Positions 8,567-16,689 of a stretch of 64,000 bases of DNA are shown one piece after another (position 1 is the stretch's first letter; each line of letters begins with the position of its first letter). Under the pieces are notes generated by a model. The model made no database searches. It had not been told where the DNA came from and saw only the letters and a program-made list of their open reading frames with translations. A program made the translations under genes and the position numbers. The DNA is from Phytophthora colocasiae (Eukaryota; Oomycota; Peronosporomycetes; Peronosporales; Peronosporaceae): NCBI GenBank assembly GCA_018806915.1, contig JAGKQI010000087.1, positions 1 to 64,000 of the forward strand, read 5' to 3'.

Positions 8567-10137
8567 TCCGCCAACAGATCCAGCGGACTCGCCGTTGATC
8601 CTGCCGGGGTCGGGACCACCGTGGGTGTGACAGGCTGGGTTGACCCGGGAGCTTCGGTAGCTGCAGGTTTTAGATCACGGGGAGCTGAGGTGCTCCGAGC
8701 CGGACGCTTGCGAGAGGAAGGAGGAACGGCCGGGGAAGCGGAGGCGCTTCGAGATCTTTTGGTGGCACGAGCCGCCCGTCGATCCGCGATCCACGAGGAC
8801 AACCGAGCAGAGGAATCCTCGGCGTGGTGCAGCTGTTGCTCGGCTTCGGCATAATCAGCGTCCAGCTCTTGGTGAGCCTGTCGAAGCTCCGCGTTCTGTC
8901 GCTGGAGTTGGTCGAGTTCCTGTGTCGCCGCATCCCGGGCGGAACGAGCCACGTCAAGGTCTGCGAGGGCAGACAAACGATCTTGGGTGGCATCGTCCAG
9001 GTCGACCTGGATTCGATCACGGTCTGCCGTTACTCGATTGAGATCTTGCATTGCCTGATCCCGGTCGAGGCGGGCCTGATCCAGGTCTGCGACGGCCTGA
9101 TCCCGCTCGGCAATGGCGGCACGATGCTGGACGGAGAGCTGGTCCCGGTCGTGCTGGATTATTTCCAGATTTCCCAAGGCGTCTGCCAGATCTTGCTCCA
9201 AGCTGGATACGGCGGCGGCATCGGCGGTTGCACCCAGAGGCGGAGCGCGAGAATCCGGGGCGGATACGTCCTCCAAGGCGAGGTGTGCCCGAGCCAGTTC
9301 AACCTGGTGATCCTCTGCCTCGCGTTCCAGATACGCGACTTCGGCTCGAGCGGCGAGCAACTCCGCTTGGGTCCGCGTCAACTCCAACCTCAACCGAGCT
9401 TCCTCTGCTGTCGGGCGAGCCTGATCAGCAGGCATGGCCATAGCCGCTTGTGGACCTTGGGAGGAATCGTTCCTCTGCCAGCGATCAAGGCTACGCTGAG
9501 TGAGGGTCAGGTCATGACGCACGGCGGCGAGCTCCCGTTCGCGATCCTGAAGCTCATCCCGGAGTTCAATCTCCGTCTCCCCGGCTATGCGAAGTTCGGC
9601 CAGCCGGAAGTCGAGATCCTCGAGCGCAGAGTCTAGCCGCGCCTGGATCCGGGCCAGTCGCTGCTCAGACTCCCGTCGTTCGGCGTCGTGCTGGGCCCGC
9701 TGATCCTGCAAGGCGGCGATCGCGTCCCCACCGATAGCATCTCCGGTTCCCGATCGCAGATGAGCGATTTCGGCGTTCAGCCGCAAAATCTCCTCCGCTT
9801 GGTCGTCCCGGAAGCGCTCCATATCCTCCATGTCGGATCGCAACCGGCGAACGGTGTCGTCCAGGTGGTCCCGATCGCGACTCAAGGTCTCGCGCATCCG
9901 TTGGCTATGGGCCAGCCTCGCTTGCAAGGTGACCAGCTCAGGGTTTACCCCGGGGGTTGAGAAGCGGGAGGCCGTGGATCGGGCGGATCGGAGCGAGTGT
10001 TCGCTTGAGGGCGTTCTCGGCGTCAAGGGGGGCGAGGAAGGCGGATCGGACATTTCGAGAGAGTGGTGGCGCTTGAACGACTTGTGTTCCAGGTGGTGAA
10101 TGTGGAAATAAACCCGAAGTGAGCTGCGGCAGCTCAA
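8554..10137 (-). CDS. Long coiled-coil protein, antisense in the nested element
   Basis: An uninterrupted 527-residue ORF (ATG 10137; a second in-frame ATG at 10053 begins MSDPPSSPP). After a Ser/Pro-rich N-terminus, residues of about 70-440 are dense heptad-like coiled coil rich in Asp, Glu, Arg, Leu and Gln. The tail is basic and Ser/Pro-rich (KRSRSASASP...). It is clearly homologous to the N-terminal region of Gypsy-B at 16690-17930, sharing for example AEQQLHHAEDSSARLSSWIA. Here it runs opposite to the LTR orientation set by primer site and polypurine tract, so it looks like captured sequence from the Gypsy-B family. Unlike the Gypsy-B copy it has no frameshifts. Confidence 0.8.
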   Translation of the reverse strand: MSCRSSLRVYFHIHHLEHKSFKRHHSLEMSDPPSSPPLTPRTPSSEHSLRSARSTASRFSTPGVNPELVTLQARLAHSQRMRETLSRDRDHLDDTVRRLRSDMEDMERFRDDQAEEILRLNAEIAHLRSGTGDAIGGDAIAALQDQRAQHDAERRESEQRLARIQARLDSALEDLDFRLAELRIAGETEIELRDELQDRERELAAVRHDLTLTQRSLDRWQRNDSSQGPQAAMAMPADQARPTAEEARLRLELTRTQAELLAARAEVAYLEREAEDHQVELARAHLALEDVSAPDSRAPPLGATADAAAVSSLEQDLADALGNLEIIQHDRDQLSVQHRAAIAERDQAVADLDQARLDRDQAMQDLNRVTADRDRIQVDLDDATQDRLSALADLDVARSARDAATQELDQLQRQNAELRQAHQELDADYAEAEQQLHHAEDSSARLSSWIADRRAARATKRSRSASASPAVPPSSRKRPARSTSAPRDLKPAATEAPGSTQPVTPTVVPTPAGSTASPLDLLADQAD

Positions 10138-10146
10138 CTTACGTGC

Positions 10147-10156
10147 TGGGGGCGGA
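10147..10156 (+). promoter_or_regulatory. Nested element polypurine tract
   Basis: GGGGGCGGA directly precedes the right LTR (TGTGGTG), as expected for a plus-oriented element. Confidence 0.6.
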
Positions 10157-11529
10157 TGTGGTGAAGCGGACGAAAAAATTTTCCCGGAGAGGCGATGTCA
10201 GCCACGAACCCGAATAGAGTCGGAACGAGCGACAGGGGGGACCTGTGATCGCCAGATCTGGGTCGAATCAGACGAAGGTACGATGGGTCCCGCCGGGAAC
10301 AGGCAACGGAGACACCGGCGAAGAAGCAGGTGGAGCGGTGTTCGTGGGTGATCCGAATCCTGCCGTGGTGTTCGTGGGTGATCCGAATCCTGCCGGAGGA
10401 AGAATGGGGAAATCAAGGATGTTCTCGCGCGATCAACGATGACGGGGCCCCAAGCGAGCATGATCAGCTTACCCTGGCGCCCCGAAGCCTCTAACAGCAC
10501 GATCCAACTTCCCCGGGCGGCGACGAAGCGAGATCACGCAAGATCGCGCAATGATCCTCTCCCGTATAAGTACGAGATCAGCTCCGGATCAAGGTCAACC
10601 CCAGGCGCGACGCAGACTCTTCTTGTGGCCTGATCCGGATTCTTTGAAGGATCACCAAGCGGGATCAGGCAGTGATCAAGTCCCGATTAAGTACGAGATC
10701 AAGCTCCGGTTAAGTGCGAGATCAAGCTTCGGTTAAGTGCGAGATCAAGCTTCGGTTAAGTGCGAGATCAAGCTTCGGTTAAGTACGGAATCGGCTCAAG
10801 ATCAGGGTTAGGGGAACCAAGCTAGGGATCAGCTCTGTAGCCAGTGTCATGTGGTCGTAGGATAGTAAATCAGGATGGGATTAGTAGGCATAGGAATAAC
10901 CATAAACGGACTCGAATTTGCCCTGAACCACTCAAGTGTCTTCGCTACGCCTGGAACCGGGAACTACATTGGCCCTACAAGCGTCAGGAAGGTAAGGATA
11001 CGTGACCTAGTATAGCGGTTAAGTCTGGATAATATATTGGTCAGCTTTGCCCTATCTAGTGAACTATCCTTTAAGTGCATACATCGGATCGGAAGGAATT
11101 GGTTGTTTAGCCTAAGGATCCCGTCGAATCTCGCCCCCTCAAGACCCCCGCTATCGGAAGCGGAAAACAACGAAAGGAAGGGACTGAATCCCGAACATTG
11201 GACTATTGGAAGACCTGGATCAAGAACCAGGCACCCGGATCAAGGCTCGAGAACTCGCCTACGACCGGGATCAAGTACCCCGAGGTGGAGTGAAGAACTT
11301 CCACGCCGCCTCAAACCCCTGCGTCACCCAAGACCTTCTTCTCGTCCCAAGACATCTTCAGAAGTTACCTGGAAGAGCGTAACCCGCCTACCGACGGGTA
11401 CACAAGGTGAACACTACACGCAACAAGATCACGGATCATCGGGGGACCCCCTCCGTTAGTCGGTGTCTGGGCGCAAGTGGCGATCGCGATCGGCCTCAAC
11501 CGGATTTTGGCCAGATCCGCTCCACCACA
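10157..11529 (+). repeat. Nested element 3-prime LTR (1373 bp)
   Basis: Same sequence as 6443-7860, except for two fewer 23-bp minisatellite units (-46) and a one-base insertion (+1), which account exactly for the 45-bp length difference, plus about one substitution. The flanking TCGC at 11530-11533 is the target duplication. Confidence 0.93.
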
Positions 11530-12364
11530 TCGCCATACGTTGCGAGATGTGCGGCGACTTAATCGCCGTACGCAATGATGCGTGGTCTGTATAGACCACG
11601 AACGGTCTACTCTCAAGTAGATACACTCGGAACTTTGCGAGTGCATACTTCATGGCAAGGAGCTCCTTGTCATGTACGGGATAGTTACGCTCAGCTGGCT
11701 TCAGCTGACGCGATTGATAGTAGACTACACGATCACGCCCTTCGTGATCGTGTTGCATCAATGCACATCCGATTGCAAAGTCGGATGCATCGCACACTAC
11801 GTGGAATGGACGATCTTGGTCCGCTACGGCCAATATCGGCGCTTCAGTCAAGCCCTGCTTGACTGCACCGAATGCATCCTCGCACTCGGACGTCCAAATC
11901 CACTCAGCTTCTTTCTTGAGAAGCTGTGACAACGGGCGAATCTTGCCCGCATAGTTCTCCACGTACTTGCACAAGTACGTGGCAAGCCCAAGGAACTGCC
12001 TCAGTTCCTTCACATTGGATGGCGTGGGCCATTCATTGATCACTCTGGCCTTCTCTGGGTCAGGGCGCACGCCGTCTTGCCCCACGAGACACCCCAGCAC
12101 GGGTATCTCGCTCGCCCCGAAGATACACTTCTTCAGGTTCGCATAGAGCTTATGTTTCCTCATAAGCTCTAGCAGCTTCCGGAGATGCACCTTGTGCATC
12201 TCAATGTCCGTCTTCCCGTTCACAGCCCGGCTGTGGACGAACCCGTCGTCGAAGTAGCTCGGTGCGAAGTCGGACACCGAGCGCAATAGATGTGTCACGC
12301 ATCTATTGAACGTCGCAGGGGCGTTCTTAAGCCCCTGTGGCATGACGAGCCACTCCCAAAGCAT
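11530..12364 (-). CDS. Gypsy-A reverse transcriptase (palm onward) and RNase H
   Basis: Begins at MLWEWLVMPQGLKNAPATFNR, the RT segment before the active site. The active site is YFDD (in SYFDDGFVHSR), followed by the thumb (ECEDAF and neighbours) and RNase H (VVCDASDFAIGCALMQ, DKELLAMKYALAKFR, YTDHASL). The ORF runs on into the nested LTR for a few codons (stop at 11456); the true protein resumes at 6442. It is out of frame with the preceding RT part because of a one-base defect near 12393, inside a perfect 21-bp dyad at 12387-12407. Confidence 0.9.
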
Positions 12365-12378
12365 ACCGCTTGGAGTGC

Positions 12379-13350
12379 TTACCGCAGTGAGAGGGATTCC
12401 CTCTCACGCATGAGGATCTGATAGAATCCATCACGCAGATCTAGAGCACTGAAGATAGTGCTCAAGGCCATCGAATCGATGATGACATCTTTTCGCGGTA
12501 TCGGCGTCTGCGCCGGTATCGTCGCATCGTTCAGCTTGTTATACGCATGAACGATGCGCCAGCCGCCATGTGGTTTCTTAACACAGAACGTTGGAGCACT
12601 GTGCGGGGACTTTGACTCCCGCACTTGACCTGCAAGACGACGACTTTCAAAGAAGTCGTCGATCGCTTGCACTTGTTCACGCGGCAGTGGCCACTGCCGT
12701 GTAACACAGTACTTCGTGCCCGGCACGAGATCAATCTCGTGCTGTACGCCCTTATCCTTCGGAAGTTCCGAAGGAATCTCGTCCGGGAGTACATCCTTGT
12801 ACTCCCGCAGAACTTCGTAGTAGGGACTCGACCTCAACGAGTCCCAACTCTGCTCTTCGAAGCGCTGCTTCTTAGTCTTCGCACTGAGGGAGTCATCACC
12901 CTCAGTGATCCCATCGACGACGAGCTGCTTCAGCTCTTCGGCCTCGCGCTCCACTCTCTCGATATCCGAGAGAATGCAAATTTGTTCGATGCGTCCATCG
13001 TACAAGTCTCGTGCGAAGCGCTTCCAACTCATCGTTGGAAGTGCGGTCAACGCCGACGCACTCGTCGGCGGATTCTCCAACCGCATCCTCTGGTACTGTA
13101 ACCCAGTACCAGTACGTGTCAAGACGTTCAACGTCTCGACACTCGGTGTCTGCACTGCAGATACACCCGTCTCAGTCCCGGACTGAGACTCGCGCAGCTC
13201 CCTGAGCTTGCGCCGCGAAGATCTACCATGGAGCCCGGCTCCAGGTGCTCCACGTCCAAGGCATCGCACCTTGGACGGGACGTTATCGCAATCGTCAGCG
13301 GATTCCTTCCGCTGACTCGCACTATCAAGCCCTGCTTGAGTGCCGCTCAT
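12379..13350 (-). CDS. Gypsy-A reverse transcriptase, N-terminal part
   Basis: A linker rich in charged residues leads into the RT fingers and palm: PSELPKDKGVQHEIDLVPG, then APTFCVKKPHGGWRIVHAYNKLNDATIP and FSALDLRDGFYQI (motif with the first catalytic Asp). It terminates four codons after the lesion at about 12393, whereas the other frame continues with IPLTAVSTPSG and the rest of RT. So the domain is intact in content but split. Confidence 0.9.
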   Translation of the reverse strand: MSGTQAGLDSASQRKESADDCDNVPSKVRCLGRGAPGAGLHGRSSRRKLRELRESQSGTETGVSAVQTPSVETLNVLTRTGTGLQYQRMRLENPPTSASALTALPTMSWKRFARDLYDGRIEQICILSDIERVEREAEELKQLVVDGITEGDDSLSAKTKKQRFEEQSWDSLRSSPYYEVLREYKDVLPDEIPSELPKDKGVQHEIDLVPGTKYCVTRQWPLPREQVQAIDDFFESRRLAGQVRESKSPHSAPTFCVKKPHGGWRIVHAYNKLNDATIPAQTPIPRKDVIIDSMALSTIFSALDLRDGFYQILMRERESLSLR

Positions 13351-13991
13351 CGCGTGCAGCGCTGCTGCACGTGAGCACGCAGGTTGTTCGGGTGCTGGGC
13401 GTTTGCAACCGCCAGCACCTCCTGCCGCGCAGTCGGTTCCCTGAACCGCTGCGCTTCATCCGCTCCCGGAGCGGATGAAGCAACCGCATCGTCGACTCCC
13501 GGAGTCGACGTGCTCTCGCTAGCTTCCTGCGCTAGCGAGTGTTCGCTTATACACATGTCGTCAGCTCCCAAAGCTGACGCACGTTCGCTAGTTCCCGGAA
13601 CTAGCAGCGAACGTTCGCCTGTACACGCATCATCAGCTCCCGGAGCTGATGCACGATCGCTAGTTCCCAGAACTAGCAGCGACGCGCCAGTGGCGTCAGC
13701 TCCCAAAGCTGACGCACGCCTTTCGGTTCCCCGAATATTATTTGCTTCGTCAACTCCCAGAGTTGACGCGACGTCGTCGGCGCGACCCTTGGAGGCTTGA
13801 ACTACCTCCAAGGATACCGGTAATACCGGTATTTTACCTTCTCTCAGGTGAATTGCATTCACCTGACCATCACTCATGTGACAAACATCATTCAGATGTT
13901 TACGCGTCAGGTGATTCACATTCACCTGACCATCACTCATGTGACCGCGACCCTTCGGCTCAGATTTCTGAGTCGACACACATTTTCTCAC
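13347..13991 (-). CDS. Gypsy-A protease-RT spacer with repeats
   Basis: A 214-residue low-complexity segment between protease and RT, in a different frame from both. It contains a loose protein repeat of about 20-25 residues (variants of SALGADDA, LLVPGTSERA) and two HMSDGQVN boxes. The DNA at 13454-13768 is a string of at least nine perfect dyads, for example 13454-13480 (13-bp arms, 1-base loop), 13491-13509, 13581-13614, 13631-13651, 13693-13715 and 13748-13768. This part of pol is variable in the family, so its function is unclear. Confidence 0.6.
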   Translation of the reverse strand: MRKCVSTQKSEPKGRGHMSDGQVNVNHLTRKHLNDVCHMSDGQVNAIHLREGKIPVLPVSLEVVQASKGRADDVASTLGVDEANNIRGTERRASALGADATGASLLVLGTSDRASAPGADDACTGERSLLVPGTSERASALGADDMCISEHSLAQEASESTSTPGVDDAVASSAPGADEAQRFREPTARQEVLAVANAQHPNNLRAHVQQRCTR

Positions 13992-14137
13992 AACGACTCC
14001 CGGAGTCGTTGATGGTCGCCGGCGGCCGCTGCTGCCTCAACTGGGGATTCACATGCACCGGCCGGTGCATGTGCAGCACTGACAGGGCCATCGCTCTCTG
14101 TCGCGCATGTGTTGTTGAAGCGTACGAGCGTACGCTT

Positions 14138-14620
14138 CTACCAGTTGATCACCGGGTCATGCCGTGCAAGCCACGGCATGCCTAATACCAAGTCGAACTT
14201 ATCGTCTAGATCCAAGACGATAAGATCTTCTACAAACGTCCTTCGTTTGTAAGAGAAGCGCACACGGACTACGCGCTTCTCAGTCCTCACGGTGGCACCT
14301 GTTGCCAACCGCACCTCCAACACGCCGCGAGGCGTGTCGGCCTCTTCGAAGTCAAGCCTTCGAAGACTTCCCTGTCGAACAAAGTTGTTCGACGCGCCCG
14401 AGTCCACTAGGGCACGAAGAGAGTTCACTCTCTTCGACATCACGTTCAGGATGACAAGGCCTGGCTTGTCATCTTGCATCTCGCAGCGAGAAACCTTCTC
14501 GCTGGGGGCAGCAGCCTTCAACGTCGCGTGTCCAAGCTCGACACGCGAGACTGCATCACCAGTAGGACGCCCCGCGCCTACTGGTCCTTGGCGTTTTTTG
14601 AACGCCCGCCCGCTGTGCAC
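14138..14620 (-). CDS. Gypsy-A aspartic protease
   Basis: Retropepsin-like domain with the catalytic triplet in LRALVDSGASNNFVRQ and a later hydrophobic LVLGMPWLARHDPVI segment, as in Gypsy proteases. It is in the -1 frame relative to gag and overlaps the gag end by 43 bases; a frameshift signal at 14558-14599 joins them. The ORF stops at TAG 14138 where a family protein would continue (W then basic KRTLVRF), so a nonsense change is likely. Confidence 0.88.
   Translation of the reverse strand: MHSGRAFKKRQGPVGAGRPTGDAVSRVELGHATLKAAAPSEKVSRCEMQDDKPGLVILNVMSKRVNSLRALVDSGASNNFVRQGSLRRLDFEEADTPRGVLEVRLATGATVRTEKRVVRVRFSYKRRTFVEDLIVLDLDDKFDLVLGMPWLARHDPVINW
14558..14599 (-). promoter_or_regulatory. 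-1 ribosomal frameshift signal between gag and protease
   Basis: On the minus strand the canonical slippery heptamer A-AAA-AAC (14593-14599) sits exactly in gag register (TCA AAA AAC). After a 7-base spacer (GCCAAGG) comes a perfect 9-bp stem, ACCAGTAGG/CCTACTGGT, with a 10-base loop. Slipping back one base enters the protease ORF and avoids the gag stop four codons later. Confidence 0.8.
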
Positions 14621-15564
14621 TCGCGTGCATAGTGACCGATGTTACTGCACTTGTAACATCGAACCTTGCCGTATCTACGCTGCTGTTGACCAGCAGTCGT
14701 AGCACTCGAGAGGTCCATAGGTTCCGGACCTCCCGTCTTCACAACAGGACGCGCCGGCTTCGGCGCGTTCGCATGGAGTTTAGCTTGACGCCGGCTAAAC
14801 TCCTCTTGCATTGCAAGGCTGATCGCCTCCTCGAGAGTATTCGGATACTCTCGGAAGAGATACGTCTTGACGGGACCATCTCTTAGTCCCTTCATGAACG
14901 TGACGACCTTGGTCGCCTCGTCGATCGGGTTCGCCACTATGTTCGATACCAAGTATCGAGCACGCTGGGCAAAGGTGTGAACATCATCCTTGCCCTGCTG
15001 CAGATCGAGAAACTCCGCTCTCGATCTGAACTCGTTCTTCGGGGGCTCAAATGCAAGCTTGAGCTCTTCTTTGAACACCTCGTACGTGCCGAAGCACGTA
15101 GGATCCGAGAGTCGGTGCCCATAGGCCCAACTCCTCGCACGTTCGCCAAGACATGACATGGCGAACGCGACCTTCGACATCGGATCGACGATACGTCGAG
15201 CCGCAACGGCTGTGTCGAGTTCGACAAGCCACCGAAGGAGGGTCTCGTCCTCCTTCCCCGTGTAGGTACTCACGTGGAGTTTCAACGACTCCACGCGTGG
15301 CTTAGGGGAAGCCACCGAGGCAGCAACATCTCGTTGCTCCTTAACAATGTACCCCAGAGCAACACCGTGTTGCTCTGTCGGCGATAGCGTACGAAGCATC
15401 GTAGCTACCGCTGCCTCTCCAATGACTCGCGAGAGTCTTTGGAGAGCCTCCCACTCTGGATCAGACAGGTAGGCACAGTCCGTGCGCGTCACGGACATTT
15501 GAGGGGTCCCAGCAGATCCCTCATCCATTGGGGAGTTCTCTACCCCGCGTTCGTATGACTCCAT
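14578..15564 (-). CDS. Gypsy-A Gag polyprotein
   Basis: A 328-residue Gag, starting at ATG 15564 about 50 bp inside the 5-prime LTR. The central part matches retrotransposon Gag capsid (LRWLVELDTAVAARRI, then AFAMSCLGERARSWAYGH and LEAEF-type FRSRAEFLDLQQG). Near the C-terminus is a zinc knuckle CYKCSNIGHYAREC (CX2CX4HX4C). It forms the particle and packages RNA. The stop is preceded by the A-AAA-AAC slippery site. Dyads continue through the gene, for example 15548-15571 (10-bp arms) over the start codon region. Confidence 0.92.
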   Translation of the reverse strand: MESYERGVENSPMDEGSAGTPQMSVTRTDCAYLSDPEWEALQRLSRVIGEAAVATMLRTLSPTEQHGVALGYIVKEQRDVAASVASPKPRVESLKLHVSTYTGKEDETLLRWLVELDTAVAARRIVDPMSKVAFAMSCLGERARSWAYGHRLSDPTCFGTYEVFKEELKLAFEPPKNEFRSRAEFLDLQQGKDDVHTFAQRARYLVSNIVANPIDEATKVVTFMKGLRDGPVKTYLFREYPNTLEEAISLAMQEEFSRRQAKLHANAPKPARPVVKTGGPEPMDLSSATTAGQQQRRYGKVRCYKCSNIGHYARECTAGGRSKNAKDQ

Positions 15565-15593
15565 ACGAACGAACAGCAGTCGGTCGTGGGACG

Positions 15594-15611
15594 GACTACA
15601 AAGTGCTACCA
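15594..15611 (-). promoter_or_regulatory. Gypsy-A primer-binding site (candidate)
   Basis: Two bases inside the 5-prime LTR the minus strand reads TGGTAGCACTTTGTAGTC. It begins with TGG, as primer sites do. Only the first 8 bases resemble a common initiator-tRNA complement, so the primer tRNA is uncertain. Confidence 0.5.
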
Positions 15612-15613
15612 GG

Positions 15614-16073
15614 TGTAATGGGTCTACCTAGACCTATTAGGTGGCGTACACGTGCGCTTACGTATATGAGGAAGCGTGCAATTAGAATAGACTTAATTTA
15701 AGTATACTTATTTAAATAAGTATAATTAAATCAAATATAACTAAATTAAACTGCAAAATACCGTAAAATGAGAACTGTTATTGAATTTGGCATAAGCCAA
15801 TTATGGACCTCCTAAAACTGTTTGTTATCTATTTCTAAAGGGTCTGCCAACGTGTGGTTGGCAGAAACTCTGCTCAGTGATTGGTAGAAATCCGTTACTT
15901 TCTACCAATAATATGCACAAATGCACACGAACCATCCAATAATGTGATTCGCCCATGTATCCATTGGTGTGTACAGCACACCAAGGTCTGAGGCCCATTT
16001 CCAACCTCTAACAGTTATCCTAACTGTTAGAGTTACAAGTGGTACAACCACTTGTACGTGTAACCCCGTTACA
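15614..16073 (-). repeat. Gypsy-A 5-prime LTR
   Basis: 460 bp, about 98-99 percent identical to 2705-3164. The few differences include A/G in the ATTAGGTGG block and T/C in GAGGCCCATT. It is the upstream LTR of the minus-oriented element. Confidence 0.95.
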
Positions 16074-16689
16074 ATTGAAGCCTCATTCGCCCCACGCCAC
16101 GTTAAGCTCCCAGCCCCCGCGAGGACCCAAACACACTCGTCTCGAGTGCGTCCTCGAACCCCTCACTCCGCTCTTTGGTCAGCGATGCTTGAGAGGCTTC
16201 GAGCTTGTCCATCCGGTCGGCCATCCCCTTGAGTAGGTCCACGATCAGCTCGTACTTGTCCGGGGAGTGCGCCACAGCCACCTTGACTTCCGCTTCTTCT
16301 ACCTCCGTTGAGCTGACCCTTCCGCGGTCAGACGTGCTGCTCGGGGAGCCAGGCTCGTGGCGGTTGTCGGTGGTAACGTCGGTAGTTGGGCTCATAACCT
16401 ATTGGTTGATGTCGAGACGGCTTGTGCACTAGAAGTAAAAGTAGAAGTGATTGAGATTAAGGTCTTAGCGCTAGCTCTTCCTTCCTGCAGACCCTTGGTC
16501 TTCCCAGTGCTAGTTCGATCTCCTCACGTGCACGATGGCGATGCAGCCGCCACCACCAGAGTTCAGATCTCGTTCCTGCTCCCGTCTGCTGCAACTCACA
16601 GCTCTTCGGAAAGCCTGCGCTCCGATGGAAACTCGTCACTCGACTGCAACTTGCAGCTCGAGCAGCAACCCGAAACGTCGTTTCTAACA
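16074..16689. other. Spacer between Gypsy-A and Gypsy-B
   Basis: Holds a 97-residue minus ORF (16102-16395) that is acidic and Ser-rich, with LIVDLLKGMADRMDKLEASQ near its end. It could be the start of a Gag-like protein but I cannot assign it. No LTR is visible, although the start of Gypsy-B should lie here. Confidence 0.4.

Larger units (their letters stand above)
6443..11529 (+). mobile_element. Nested non-autonomous LTR retroelement (LARD-like)
   Basis: A 5087-bp element sits in Gypsy-A pol with LTRs of 1418 and 1373 bp and a TCGC target duplication. Its 2.3-kb internal region has a primer-binding site and a polypurine tract that set plus orientation, but no protease, RT or integrase. 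It must be mobilised in trans. The LTRs are almost identical apart from two tandem-repeat units and single-base differences, so the insertion is recent. It carries a short sense ORF region and a 527-residue antisense ORF. Confidence 0.9.
2705..16073 (-). mobile_element. Gypsy-A: Ty3/Gypsy chromodomain retrotransposon with a nested LTR element
   Basis: Full-length element bounded by two 460-bp LTRs that differ at about six positions. On the minus strand the order is gag, protease, RT/RNase H, integrase, chromodomain: the chromovirus order. A 5087-bp LTR element interrupts it between RNase H and integrase. The reading frames carry several lesions (frameshifts near 5038, 6340 and 12393; a stop at 14138), so this copy is probably dead. 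No matching target duplication is visible (CGATA before, ATTGA after). The whole element except the nested insert is tiled with short inverted repeats. Confidence 0.93.

Noticed and set aside
8824..9636. 270-residue plus ORF opposite the coiled-coil ORF
   Set aside because: Shadow of the minus-strand heptad repeat; the minus frame has a clear homologue.
2705..16073. CRISPR-like reading of the many short dyads in Gypsy-A
   Set aside because: Arms are not a constant repeat, spacing varies and the sequence is coding; no direct-repeat/spacer pattern.
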